Source: an uncultured Lentisphaeraceae bacterium (lineage in GTDB: Bacteria; Verrucomicrobiota; Kiritimatiellia; RFP12; DVOR01). From it: a DNA stretch of 50,127 nt. Every line of letters begins with the position of its first letter. Position 1 is the stretch's first letter. The translations under genes and the position numbers were made by a program. The notes under the pieces were generated by a model. That model searched no databases. It saw only the letters and a program-made list of their open reading frames with translations, and was not told the origin of the DNA. The stretch lies in the NCBI GenBank assembly GCA_949282555.1, contig CASDPK010000003.1, forward strand, positions 70,865 to 120,991, read 5' to 3'. Shown piece after piece: positions 8,888 through 17,569 of the stretch.

Positions 8888-8917
8888 GCCGGACGATGGA
8901 CATCGTTCGGCTTTTTT
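8888..8917 (+). terminator. Terminator of the tRNA-Gly/tRNA-Lys unit
   Basis: Stem GCCGGACGA / TCGTTCGGC (one G-U pair) with a 6-base loop and TTTTTT. Confidence 0.88.
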
Positions 8918-8924
8918 GTATTCT

Positions 8925-8968
8925 CCGAGCCCATCACTTTGAGATGATGGGCTCGGGTTTTGTCTTTT
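8925..8968. terminator. Terminator between convergent tRNA and sulfatase units
   Basis: A perfect 12-bp stem CCGAGCCCATCA / TGATGGGCTCGG, followed on the plus strand by GTTTTGTCTTTT. It can end minus-strand transcription of the polysaccharide cluster as well. Confidence 0.85.
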
Positions 8969-8983
8969 GGCGGGGGGAACCGC

Positions 8984-10515
8984 TTAGGCGCGTTTGGCGG
9001 GGACGGAGCGCCCCGACGTCTTGTAGCGTTCCAACAACGCCTGGAGTCTCTTCACGATCTCGGGATGTTGGGCTTGCAGGTTCCGCTTTTCCGCAGGGTC
9101 GGCCACCACGTCGAAGAGTTGCACCGGGGGGAGCCCTTGTTTGATGGCTTGCGGGGTCTTGGGGGCGGACCATCCGCCCGACCCCGGGCTTACGATCAGC
9201 TTCCATTTGCCTTGGCGGATGGCAAAGGCCCCTTCGATGGAGTGGTGGACAATGGCTTCATGCGTTGGCGCGGAAGGGTTCTTCCCTTCCAGCAGGGGCA
9301 GAATGCTGGCGCTATCCTCCGCGGCATTGTCCGCGATCGGGGCCCCAACGATTTCCGCACATGTGGCATAAAGATCCGTCAGACAAATGGGATCATCCTC
9401 CTTGCTTCCCGGTGCCACACGTGCCGGCCAGCAGGCGAGGAAGGGAACGCGATGCCCGCCGTCATAGGCGTCGGCCTTGTATCCTCTGCGCCCCGCGCTG
9501 GGGAAGTGGCCTTTGCTCTCCAAACGGGAGGTGTTGGCCGCGGGCGAACACCCGTTGTCGGCAGTGAAGATGAGCAGCGTGTTTTCGGCGCATCCGGCGT
9601 TCTCCAGGGCGGAGCGAACCTGCCCGACGATGGAATCCACCTGCATGCAGAAATCGCCGTAGTCGCTGAGTCCGCTCTTGCCGGCAAAGGCTTTCGATGG
9701 CACGATGGGCGTATGTGGGGCGGTCAACGGGAGGTAAGGAAGAAGGGCTTTCGGCTTTCTTTTTGGGCAAGGATGAATTTTTCGGCCTCGGCCCCCAATC
9801 TTGGGAGCACGTCCACCGCCTCGAAGGAGGCTTCCGCCGGCCCCTTCCGCCCCCATCGTTTTTGTGTGGTGCACGTGCCGACGAAGCGGTCATCGCGAAT
9901 CCAAATGAAGGGGGGCATATCCAACGATGCCGAGATGCCGAAGTAGGAATCAAAACCGTTGGCGATGGGCGAACGGCGGATGCGGCCCTTCCAATTGACG
10001 TTTTTGGCATTGGCGGGCTTCCCATCCGTTGTGGGCATATCCATCCCGAGGTGCCACTTCCCGATGCAGGCGGTGGTGTACCCCTGCGCTTTGAGCATCG
10101 AAGCCACGGTGGAGCGTCCATCCTCAATGAGCGCACGGTCGAAGCCCAGCAAAACGCCGCGTTTCAAGCGTGAACGCCATGCGTAACGTCCCGTCAAAAT
10201 GCCATAGCGCGTGGGCGTGCAGACGGCGGAACCGGAGTGTGCCTCCGTGAACGTCATTCCCTGCGCCACCATCCCATCCAGCGCGGGCGTTGGGAACTTG
10301 CACGTTTCGGGCGCCAATACGCGGATGTCGCCATAGCCCATATCGTCGGCCAAGATAAAGACGATATTGGGGTGAGCCTGTTTGTCGAAAGCATTTGCCT
10401 GAGACGGAGGGAGGGCGCTCCCTCCGCCCACGCACCCCGAAGCCTCAAAGGCGAGGGCTCCGAGCCCCAAGGCTTTCAAGAAATCACGCCGTCCAAACGT
10501 GGGGGAAGATTTCAT
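8984..10515 (-). pseudogene. Sulfatase (S1 family) interrupted by a single-base frameshift
   Basis: Two overlapping frames make one sulfatase of about 510 residues. The first half (from 10515) has a Tat signal (RRDFLK), a lipobox ending at C28 (EASGC), the metal-binding ILADDMGYGD and the cysteine-type signature CTPTR (C99), whose Cys becomes formylglycine. It runs to KPFFLTSR and stops at about 9724. The second half resumes with YLPLTAPHTPIVP and continues through TADNG to the C-terminus. The expected KPFFLYLPLT needs one extra base near 9734-9738 (CTTAC instead of CTTTAC), and the span of 1532 bases is one short of a multiple of three. It is either a recent pseudogene or a sequencing/assembly error. 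RBS GAAAGG precedes the ATG. Last gene of the cluster. Confidence 0.85.
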
Positions 10516-10560
10516 GGCACGGTTTCCTTTCTCGTGGGAGACGCTTTCGGCAAGACGTTC

Positions 10561-13500
10561 TCAGCGGTCGGATTCGTTCGGAAGCACAACGATACGGTCA
10601 ATCATCAGGTTGGGGCCGGTGAGCGCACGGCAGGTAAGCGAAAGCTCGCCATCGAGGAAGTCTTCCATGTCCACGGGAAGGTCCAGCCACCATGCGCCAT
10701 CTTTCGCATCTTCGTGGAGGGGGACTTTGAAGGGGCGGCCCTCAAATGTCCCTTCACCGGTTCGGTGGTTGCGATTGGGGTCGCGGAAGCGGACTTTGAT
10801 CCGCCCACGGACGGGGGAGAGATCCTTGAAGGTGATCCGCAATTCACGCCCGAACCAGAAGGTGCCCGTGGCATCGGCCCATGCGCCCCATTCGTTGCCG
10901 GAGACTTGGCACGTCCCTTTTTCCCCGAGCTCCAAACGGTCGAAGCGTGCTTTCCGCGCAAGGGCACGGCCTTGCGCCGTGAGGTAGGGGGAACATTCCA
11001 CATAGGCCACCGCATTGGCAAAGGCTTTCGGGCGCGGCTTGGCGTTCGCTTGGGGATCGGCGAAGAGCGCATCAAAGGTCTTTGTGGGGAGCGTTGTCTT
11101 TGGGTCAAAGGCCGATGAGGCGGCGTAGGTCAGGAGCGAGCGGCAGAGTTGGCGGGCCTCCGGATGATCGGCGGAGAGGTCGAAGCCAGAGACCAAAAGG
11201 CGTCCTTCCCCGACACGGGCCTCAAACAGCAATCCGGCGAAGCAAGGGTGGTGGAAATCGGGAACGGAAAGGACGATGGGTTCGTAATCCTTGCCGAACG
11301 CTTCCAAACGGAAGGCGGTGGCCCCTCCAAGGAGTCGCTTCCATTGCCAATTGCCCCAATCCTCCGTGGGGAATGCCGTGAACGCGGGATGGTCTTTCGC
11401 CGCCCACATCCCTAGGGTTGCGGTGCGTTGGCCGGGGAAAAAGGCCGCACTCCAATAGACCGGACGGAACGTTGTGGCAAACGCCGTGGCGGGGGTGCCG
11501 TAACCGGCGGCCGAGAACACGACACGTTCGCCCCGCTGGAGGGCTTTGCGCGCCTCCGCAGGCGTTTCGGCAAAGGTCACGCCTTTGGGCACGGTGATGG
11601 TCCTTTCGGACGGGTAAACCCAGAGCGGCCACCGATTGTTGCCGAAGGTGAGGTCAAGACGGGCCGGCGCCTTGATGCCCTGCAACGGGATGCGGAGCTC
11701 TTTGACGGTGACAATCTCGCCGGGCTGGGCGGACACTTGGACCTCTCCCTGCATTCCCGCAAAGGACCACGGCAACGTGCGGCTCAGCGGGACGGCGGCA
11801 TTGTTGCGGACCTGGAGCCGGGCGACAAAGGTTTCGTCGGTTGTCCAAATGTCTTTTGCGAAACGTGCGAGGCAGGGCGTTTCGGAGAGGTAGACGGAGA
11901 CGGGGACGGCGTCTTCAGCGCCGGCCTTGGGATCATAGAAGGCATCCAGCCAGCCGATGAGGGCCTCCCCTTGCGCATAGTAATCTTGGGCGCCGAGCAG
12001 GGAGACGCCCGAGCAGGAAGGGGTGCGCTGGAAACTTTCGATTTCGTCTTTGTAGAGAAGCTGATTCAGCATGAGCGAGGCCCGGACGAAGCGATCATTG
12101 AACCGTAGGACATCGGCTTTGGCGGCTTTGTCGCGCAGCACTTCAAGATTCCACGGGCGAAGCGTGCCGACATACTTTGGCAGATCCTTCGCATACTGAG
12201 GCCAAACGGGCCATTGGCCCACCTCATGGGCGACGGTGGGGATGGCCGTCTTCGCGTAGACATCCTCATAATCCCAGTCCGTCCCGTCACGGCGGCGTTC
12301 GCGCACCATGCCCAAGCCCGGGTAATAGTGGGTGACGGCGATGTCATCGGCGGGCGTGATGGTTCGGGCGGTGGAGGCGGCGTAGAGGCGGCGGGGGTCG
12401 TGGGCCTTGCACTGGGCCATCATGCGCCCCATGACGCCGAAATCCGAGGTGCCCAGTTCATTGCCAATGCCCAAAGAGATGAAGGAAGGGTTGTTCCCAT
12501 AGGTTGAGAGAATGCGGCTCAACTCAGCCTCGACCCATGCGTCGGTTTTTGCGTTCCCTTTTCCAACGCCGACCACGCGGGGGTCCTTTTTCGTCATCCA
12601 CCAATCGATCCACAGGACTTCGGGGGAAAGGAACACGCCCATTTCGTCGGCGGCCTCAAACGCGGCGGCGGGAGGACACCAAGAGTGGAAGCGCACCTGG
12701 TTGACGCCCTGCTGTTTCAGTCTCGCAAAGATTCGGGCCCATTCGGTCTTGTCGGTGGGCGGATAACCCGTGAGCGGGAAGTTGCAACAGTCAAGGTTCC
12801 CGCGCAGGAAGAGGGGGGCGCCATTGAGGAAGAGACGATTTCCCCGACGTTCGATTGTGCGGAATCCAAAGCGGATCTTGTGCGTCCAAACGCCGCTCCG
12901 GAGGGTCAGTGTGTACAATTGGGGCGAAGTGTCGCTCCATGGCTTGGCTCCCTGCACGCGGAGTCGCAAGCGGCCGGGTTCCGAAGCAAGCGTCTCACAG
13001 TACATTCCTTCCACGGAGCCCTCGGCCTTCAGCTTATTGGGAAGCTCAATCGTCACTTGATCGCCATATGGCGCAAAGATCCGTGCGTGACGGAGGGGGT
13101 TGGCGGGGCGCAGGGCCAACGTTCCCAAAATGCCATGCCAACGGAACTGCATGGTGTCCCCGTAGCAGTGGCCGTCTTCGCCGATATTGATGATTTGCCG
13201 ATTGTCCACCTCCACCGTCAACGTATGCGTTCCGGGCGTGAGCAGACGTGCGGGCACGGTGTAGAGGTGCGGGGCGGCCAAGGAGTCGCAGGTGCCGAGC
13301 GAGACGCCATCAATTGAGACGGAACTCTTCCACATGACACGTTCGAGCAACAACTCGTGTTCTCCCTGTGTCCCTTCGGGAATCGTGAAGGTTCGGCTGT
13401 AACGGGCGACCCCGACGAACTGTCGGCGAGGGGAAAGCGTCCCAGCGTTGGGAGGATTGTTGCGTGGCCCTTGTGCTGTGGCGCCGATCCCTTGGGCTTC

Positions 13501-13635
13501 CAAGGTCCCCGGAAGCGTTACGGGGGCCTTTGTGCCATCGGGCAAAGAAACGCTCCAGTTCCCGTTTAAGGGAATGTCGGCACTTCGGAGAAAGCAGGCG
13601 AGAATGGCAAGCAGACAAGTGAGTGAGACTTTCAT
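10561..13635 (-). CDS. Glycoside hydrolase family 2 enzyme (beta-galactosidase/glucuronidase type)
   Basis: The 1024-residue secreted enzyme has a signal peptide (MKVSLTCLLAILACFL), the jelly-roll sugar-binding domain (GNWSVSLPDG, SSVSIDGVSLG), an immunoglobulin-like domain (PQLYTLTLRSG, RFGFRTIERRGN) and the TIM barrel with acid/base Glu in GIGNELG (E393) and nucleophile Glu in AHEVGQW (E471), 78 residues apart as expected for GH2. A long C-terminal extension (about 600-1024) looks like beta-galactosidase trimerisation-like and jelly-roll modules. The substrate cannot be assigned; neighbouring fucosidase and sulfatases suggest a sulfated fucose-containing glycan. The start at 13635 has GGAG upstream; the longer frame begins with TTG. 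The first third is duplicated almost identically at 15520-16024. Confidence 0.93.
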   Translation of the reverse strand: MKVSLTCLLAILACFLRSADIPLNGNWSVSLPDGTKAPVTLPGTLEAQGIGATAQGPRNNPPNAGTLSPRRQFVGVARYSRTFTIPEGTQGEHELLLERVMWKSSVSIDGVSLGTCDSLAAPHLYTVPARLLTPGTHTLTVEVDNRQIINIGEDGHCYGDTMQFRWHGILGTLALRPANPLRHARIFAPYGDQVTIELPNKLKAEGSVEGMYCETLASEPGRLRLRVQGAKPWSDTSPQLYTLTLRSGVWTHKIRFGFRTIERRGNRLFLNGAPLFLRGNLDCCNFPLTGYPPTDKTEWARIFARLKQQGVNQVRFHSWCPPAAAFEAADEMGVFLSPEVLWIDWWMTKKDPRVVGVGKGNAKTDAWVEAELSRILSTYGNNPSFISLGIGNELGTSDFGVMGRMMAQCKAHDPRRLYAASTARTITPADDIAVTHYYPGLGMVRERRRDGTDWDYEDVYAKTAIPTVAHEVGQWPVWPQYAKDLPKYVGTLRPWNLEVLRDKAAKADVLRFNDRFVRASLMLNQLLYKDEIESFQRTPSCSGVSLLGAQDYYAQGEALIGWLDAFYDPKAGAEDAVPVSVYLSETPCLARFAKDIWTTDETFVARLQVRNNAAVPLSRTLPWSFAGMQGEVQVSAQPGEIVTVKELRIPLQGIKAPARLDLTFGNNRWPLWVYPSERTITVPKGVTFAETPAEARKALQRGERVVFSAAGYGTPATAFATTFRPVYWSAAFFPGQRTATLGMWAAKDHPAFTAFPTEDWGNWQWKRLLGGATAFRLEAFGKDYEPIVLSVPDFHHPCFAGLLFEARVGEGRLLVSGFDLSADHPEARQLCRSLLTYAASSAFDPKTTLPTKTFDALFADPQANAKPRPKAFANAVAYVECSPYLTAQGRALARKARFDRLELGEKGTCQVSGNEWGAWADATGTFWFGRELRITFKDLSPVRGRIKVRFRDPNRNHRTGEGTFEGRPFKVPLHEDAKDGAWWLDLPVDMEDFLDGELSLTCRALTGPNLMIDRIVVLPNESDR

Positions 13636-13639
13636 GGGG

Positions 13640-13728
13640 GCTCCGATTGCGTATTGGCGGGGAGACATTGCAGTCTCCAAGCATGAAGATTTGAGGCGTG
13701 CAGGGCTTCCCTCTGCGACAGGGCAAGA
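13640..13728 (-). pseudogene. Relic of the 3' end of a second alpha-L-fucosidase gene
   Basis: Translated in the frame ending just before the GH2 start, this stretch reads TPQIFMLG, matching TPHILMLG at the C-terminus of the intact fucosidase (16021-17493). The DNA is clearly alignable from about 13640 to 13695 with 16025-16084. It starts directly after the GH144 stop. It shows that GH2 was once preceded by a fucosidase gene here too, as the truncated GH2 copy still is. Confidence 0.6.
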
Positions 13729-15342
13729 CTAGTGAAAACGGAGACGTACGGAGGAGGTGGGCACTTCGTCGAGAAGGAGGGTTAAGGTGCCTTCTTCACC
13801 GGGGATAAAATCGGGTGGGGCAGGGAAGGTAAGCCGGTGCATTCCCTCGGTCCGGGCACCCATGCGGAAGGTTTGCCCCGCTGGGTCTTCGGAGCGGGCG
13901 AGCGTGAAGGAAACATTCGCTCCGGTGGCCAAGCTGTAATCCAGTTCGTAACAGTTATGGTCGGGATGACGGAGAAGGTCGTGCACACCGTCTTCGCCGG
14001 GGAGCGCGTATGGGAACCCCGTGGGGTGGCGCGGTGGGCGCATTCCGGCGCGGACGAGACCTTGGCGGATGTCAGGATGGCTCATGAAGAGTCGCCAAAG
14101 GAGTCCGCTTCGATAATTCTCAATCATAATGACAATGGGTCCTTGGTCGATGGCGATGCGCCCGGGCGTGACCTCGCCGGTGGCCGGGACGTAAGCATCC
14201 ACGGGACCACCCGGCGTCATGAGGCACGGGTCATTGGCCACGCGCAGGAGGACTTGTGCGGCATAGAAAGGAGCGTAAACAATGGAGGAGAGGGCGGCGG
14301 TGGGCGCCACCACGCCGTCATCACGGCTAGGGCAACGGGCGGCGTAGGGGCGTTTGCCGGGGCCGGCACAGGCAGAAAGCCCCCAGTTATGGGTATCGTA
14401 GGCATGGGAAGTGGGGGCTTCGCGCAGGCAGTAATGGCGGTTGATGAGCGTGTGGCGGAGGCCGAGCAGAAAGTAGTCCGTGGCATCGTCTTGTATGGTG
14501 CGAGGATTGAGGCCAAGGAAGGAATAGTGGGAGAGGAAGAGTGGCCCGCCGCGATCGGCTCCTCCGAGCGGAAAAGGGTGGCCGTACCACGTACGTTCGG
14601 GGTGGATGGCCGCACCTCCGCGGAGCCAACCGGTGTGGTAACACGCGGGCGGGATGGCATGGGTGGGGGCTCCGAGGGCGAGCAGGTAGGTGATGAGAGC
14701 TTCGTTATAAGCGCGCAGAGGGAGACTCCGTTTGTCGGTGGTGCTCTCCCAGAGCCAAAACAGGTCGGGACCTTGGACGTAGAAATCCCACTCCACGGCA
14801 TGGCATAGACGGTCGATGGCTTCGCGAAGAGCGCACTCTTCGGAGGTGTTACGATCAAAGTAACGCTGGGCGCACATCAACCCCATCACCATAAAGGAGG
14901 TCTCTACCAAGTCGCCGGCCTTGATCTGTCGTCCAAAACGAAGTGCGCGCCCTTCTCGGTCGATCCAATGGGACCATGCACCGTGGAAGCGTTCGGCCTT
15001 GTCGAGGAAGTGTACGACAGCGGCGACACGTATCCGCGCGGCTTCACGCGTCACCCAACCACGTTCGGCCCCCACAAGTGTTGCCATCACGCCGAAACCA
15101 CTTCCTCCCACGGTCAAGGCTGGGAGACGCATCACCGAGGTGTCGGTGACCATCCCCGCGCGTTGGAATGAGGTGTCGTCGTGGCCATAGCGCCAAAAAT
15201 GCTCGAAGCAGGCACGTTGCACGCGTTCCAATGCTGGGCGGAAACGTTCGGGTGCGTAGGCATTGTGATACGGGGTGTATCCGTGTGTCGCCATAGCGGT
15301 AAGGCTGACGCCAAGCGTTTTCAGGAAACGTCTACGGTTCAT
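13729..15342 (-). CDS. GH144-type glucanase (glycoamylase-like domain), Tat-exported
   Basis: The 537-residue protein carries a twin-arginine signal (MNRRRFLKTLGVSLTAMA). It shows the alpha/alpha-barrel glycoamylase-like domain with the hallmark blocks CFEHFWRYGH, AGMVTDTS, SGFGVMATLVG, AWSHWIDREG and KAGDLVETSFMVMGL. These are the signatures of GH144, whose characterised members are endo-beta-1,2-glucanases. A beta-rich tail of about 90 residues follows. AAAGGGAA precedes the ATG. It sits inside the duplicated fucosidase-GH2 region, between the sulfatase fragment and the fucosidase relic, so it marks the duplication junction or was inserted there. The substrate assignment is by family only. 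Confidence 0.85.
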   Translation of the reverse strand: MNRRRFLKTLGVSLTAMATHGYTPYHNAYAPERFRPALERVQRACFEHFWRYGHDDTSFQRAGMVTDTSVMRLPALTVGGSGFGVMATLVGAERGWVTREAARIRVAAVVHFLDKAERFHGAWSHWIDREGRALRFGRQIKAGDLVETSFMVMGLMCAQRYFDRNTSEECALREAIDRLCHAVEWDFYVQGPDLFWLWESTTDKRSLPLRAYNEALITYLLALGAPTHAIPPACYHTGWLRGGAAIHPERTWYGHPFPLGGADRGGPLFLSHYSFLGLNPRTIQDDATDYFLLGLRHTLINRHYCLREAPTSHAYDTHNWGLSACAGPGKRPYAARCPSRDDGVVAPTAALSSIVYAPFYAAQVLLRVANDPCLMTPGGPVDAYVPATGEVTPGRIAIDQGPIVIMIENYRSGLLWRLFMSHPDIRQGLVRAGMRPPRHPTGFPYALPGEDGVHDLLRHPDHNCYELDYSLATGANVSFTLARSEDPAGQTFRMGARTEGMHRLTFPAPPDFIPGEEGTLTLLLDEVPTSSVRLRFH

Positions 15343-15371
15343 GGAATTCCCTTTACGATATTGTTCTTGGC

Positions 15372-15499
15372 CTATTCGTCAAAGAAGGGTGTCAGATTCG
15401 GAATCTTGTCGTAACAGGATAAATCTCCGTAACCGATGTCGTCCGTGAGGATAAAGACAATGTTGCGTGGGTGCCGGGGCACGGAAGATGTCCCCACAG
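15372..15499 (-). pseudogene. N-terminal sulfatase fragment
   Basis: Minus-strand frame RHPRNIVFILTDDIGYGDLSC ends in FFDE and a stop at 15372. It matches the metal-binding start of the sulfatase at 18694-20241 (RRPRNIVFILADDIGYGD) far better than that of the sulfatase at 8984-10515. The CTPTR site and everything after it are missing. It is joined to the truncated GH2 copy in a different frame. Confidence 0.8.
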
Positions 15500-16024
15500 T
15501 CGAGGGAAAACGGTACCTTGCTGCCATATGGCGCAAAGATCCGTGCGTGACGGAAGGGGAGTGGCGGGGCGCAGGGCCAACGTTCCCAAAATGCCATGCC
15601 AACGGAACTGCATGGGGTCCCCGTGGCAGTGGCCGTCTTCGCCGATATTGATGATTTGCCGGTTGTCCACCTCCACCGTCAATGCATGCGTTCCGGGCGT
15701 GAGCAGACGTGCGGGAACGGTGTAGAGGTGCGGGGCGGACAAGGCGTCGCAGGTGCTGAGCACGCCATCAATTGAGACGGAACTCTTCCACATGACACGT
15801 TCGAGCAACAACCCGTGATCTCCTTGCGTCCCAGCGTTGGGAGGATTGTTGCGTGGCCCCTGTGCAGTGGTGCCGATCCCTTGGGCTTCCAAGGTCCCCG
15901 GAAGCGTTACGGGGGCCTTTGTGCCATCGGGCAAAGAAACGGTCCAGCTCCCGCTTAGGGGAATGTCGGCGCTTCGGAGAAAGCAGGCGAGAATGGCAAG
16001 CAGACAAGTGAGAGATACTTTCAT
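15500..16024 (-). pseudogene. Truncated duplicate of the GH2 gene (first third only)
   Basis: From the ATG at 16024 the sequence repeats the start of the GH2 gene at very high nucleotide identity (signal peptide, GSWTVSLPDG, SSVSIDGV, VDNRQIINIGEDGHC). It differs by a 69-base deletion after PPNAGT, between two copies of GGGAC, a 3-base deletion after SIDGV, and a frameshift after LALRPA. Homology ends near 15500-15520, where the sulfatase fragment begins. The frame stays open to 15392, giving a possible 211-residue chimeric protein without any catalytic part. Its ATG overlaps the fucosidase stop (ATGA), so it could still be translated. Confidence 0.9.
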
Positions 16025-17493
16025 TGGTGTTCCGATTGTACATTGGCGGGGGCCTTGTAGGCTCCAAGCATGAGGATATGCGGTGTGGCGCGGCTTTCTT
16101 CGATGACGAGGCGAAGCGCTGAGAAGGTTACGGGGGAGGAAAGCCGGAGAATCCTTTTGTGGCCGATCGTTGTGGCTGCGGCGATGGATTCCCAAGTGTC
16201 TTTCTCGGGACGGCGGATTTCGATACGGAATCGTTCAACGCGTTGCCCCTTGGCGATATCCTCTTGCACGACGAGGACATCAGCAGTGACAGGCGTTTTG
16301 AGCGTGATTTCCGTTTGGCCTGGTTTGACCTCTCCGAGCAGATTCCGCGCGAAGGTTTCTCGGATGGTGTCGCCAAACGCTTTCAGGCGTGCCACATCCG
16401 TGGAATGGAGACGGCCTTCGCGGGTGGGAGGAACATTGAGAAGCAGTACCGCATTGCGCCCAACGGAACAATCATAGATCCGCAATAGTTGCTCGAGGCT
16501 TTTGACTTTGCTGTCTTGGCTGGCGTGCCAGTACCACCCGGGGCGGATGGAGACGTCGCATTCCGCGGGGTACCACACCCAATTCTCTGCGGAGAGCACA
16601 TTCTTCAAAGCCCCGAGGTCCTGTGCTCTACGATCCATCACAGGCAATTGTTCCAGCCGGCGCTCCATGGCGGCTAGATCATCCCCATCGTAATGGAAAT
16701 CGCGGAATCCTTCGCTGACCGTGGCGTTCGTTATCTTGCCTGCGGGAATCACGCTCCATTCACTCTCGCGGGCAATCCCTGACTCGTTTCCGACCCAGCG
16801 GACGTCTGGCCCAGAAACGGCGATGACGCAATTCGGTTGGCGTTTCCGGATGAGCGTGTAAAAGCGTGCCCAGTCGTAAACCTGTCGTTTCCCGTTGGGG
16901 CCTTCCCCACATGCGCCATCAAACCACATTTCATCAATGGGGCCATAATGTGTGAGGAGTTCATCAAGCTGCGCAAGGAAGAATTCGTTATAGGCGGGGG
17001 AGCCGTAGCACTTCGCGTTTCGATCCCAAGGAGAGAGGTACAAACCGACTTTCAGGCCTTCGGCTCGACAGGCGTCCACGAACTCGCGTACCACGTCGCC
17101 CTTACCCTCTTTCCAGGGCGAAGAGGCCACGGAAAAGGTTGTCGTCGCAGTCGGCCACAGGCAAAATCCATCATGATGTTTTGCCGTGAGGATTGCGAGT
17201 CGGATGCCGGCGGATTTCAATGCACGCGCCCATTGCCGACAGTCGAGGTTCGTCGGTGCGAAAAGCTTGGGGTCTTCTTTTCCGGTTCCCCATTCGCGAT
17301 TGGTGAACGTGTTGATGCCGAAACAGACAAAGCCCGTGAGCTCCAACCGTTGCCAAGCAAGCTGACGTGGCGACGGACGGACTTCCGCAATTTGCGCCAA
17401 TCGAACACGTTCGGCGGGGGTAAGCTCTGCCACGGAGCGCGCTGTAAGCGTGGCGGCAAAAAGCAGACTTAGAACAAAGGACAAACGTTTCAT
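16021..17493 (-). CDS. Alpha-L-fucosidase, glycoside hydrolase family 29
   Basis: Exo-acting removal of alpha-L-fucose, retaining mechanism, exported by a signal peptide (MKRLSFVLSLLFAATLTARS). The 490-residue protein shows the GH29 barrel: FVCFGINTFTNREWG, the TAKHHDGFCLW sugar-binding loop, GLYLSPWD, and the nucleophile Asp in MWFDGACG (D192). It ends with a beta-sandwich domain (about 385-490) whose tail is SRATPHILMLG. The missing clear acid/base Glu pattern is normal for this family. The stop overlaps the truncated GH2 copy as ATGA, which suggests that fucosidase and GH2 were translationally coupled originally. Confidence 0.95.
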   Translation of the reverse strand: MKRLSFVLSLLFAATLTARSVAELTPAERVRLAQIAEVRPSPRQLAWQRLELTGFVCFGINTFTNREWGTGKEDPKLFAPTNLDCRQWARALKSAGIRLAILTAKHHDGFCLWPTATTTFSVASSPWKEGKGDVVREFVDACRAEGLKVGLYLSPWDRNAKCYGSPAYNEFFLAQLDELLTHYGPIDEMWFDGACGEGPNGKRQVYDWARFYTLIRKRQPNCVIAVSGPDVRWVGNESGIARESEWSVIPAGKITNATVSEGFRDFHYDGDDLAAMERRLEQLPVMDRRAQDLGALKNVLSAENWVWYPAECDVSIRPGWYWHASQDSKVKSLEQLLRIYDCSVGRNAVLLLNVPPTREGRLHSTDVARLKAFGDTIRETFARNLLGEVKPGQTEITLKTPVTADVLVVQEDIAKGQRVERFRIEIRRPEKDTWESIAAATTIGHKRILRLSSPVTFSALRLVIEESRATPHILMLGAYKAPANVQSEHQ

Positions 17494-17569
17494 TCCATTT
17501 CCTTTCCTGAACTTGATTAGGTTCGAGTAAGGCTGTTGCGGGCGATTTTTGTCACAACGGAATATGGTG

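Noticed and set aside
9731..9745. Programmed -1/+1 ribosomal frameshifting in the sulfatase
   Set aside because: The sequence (TTCTTCCTTAC on the minus strand) is not a canonical slippery heptamer and no stimulatory hairpin or internal Shine-Dalgarno was recognised. A one-base loss is simpler.
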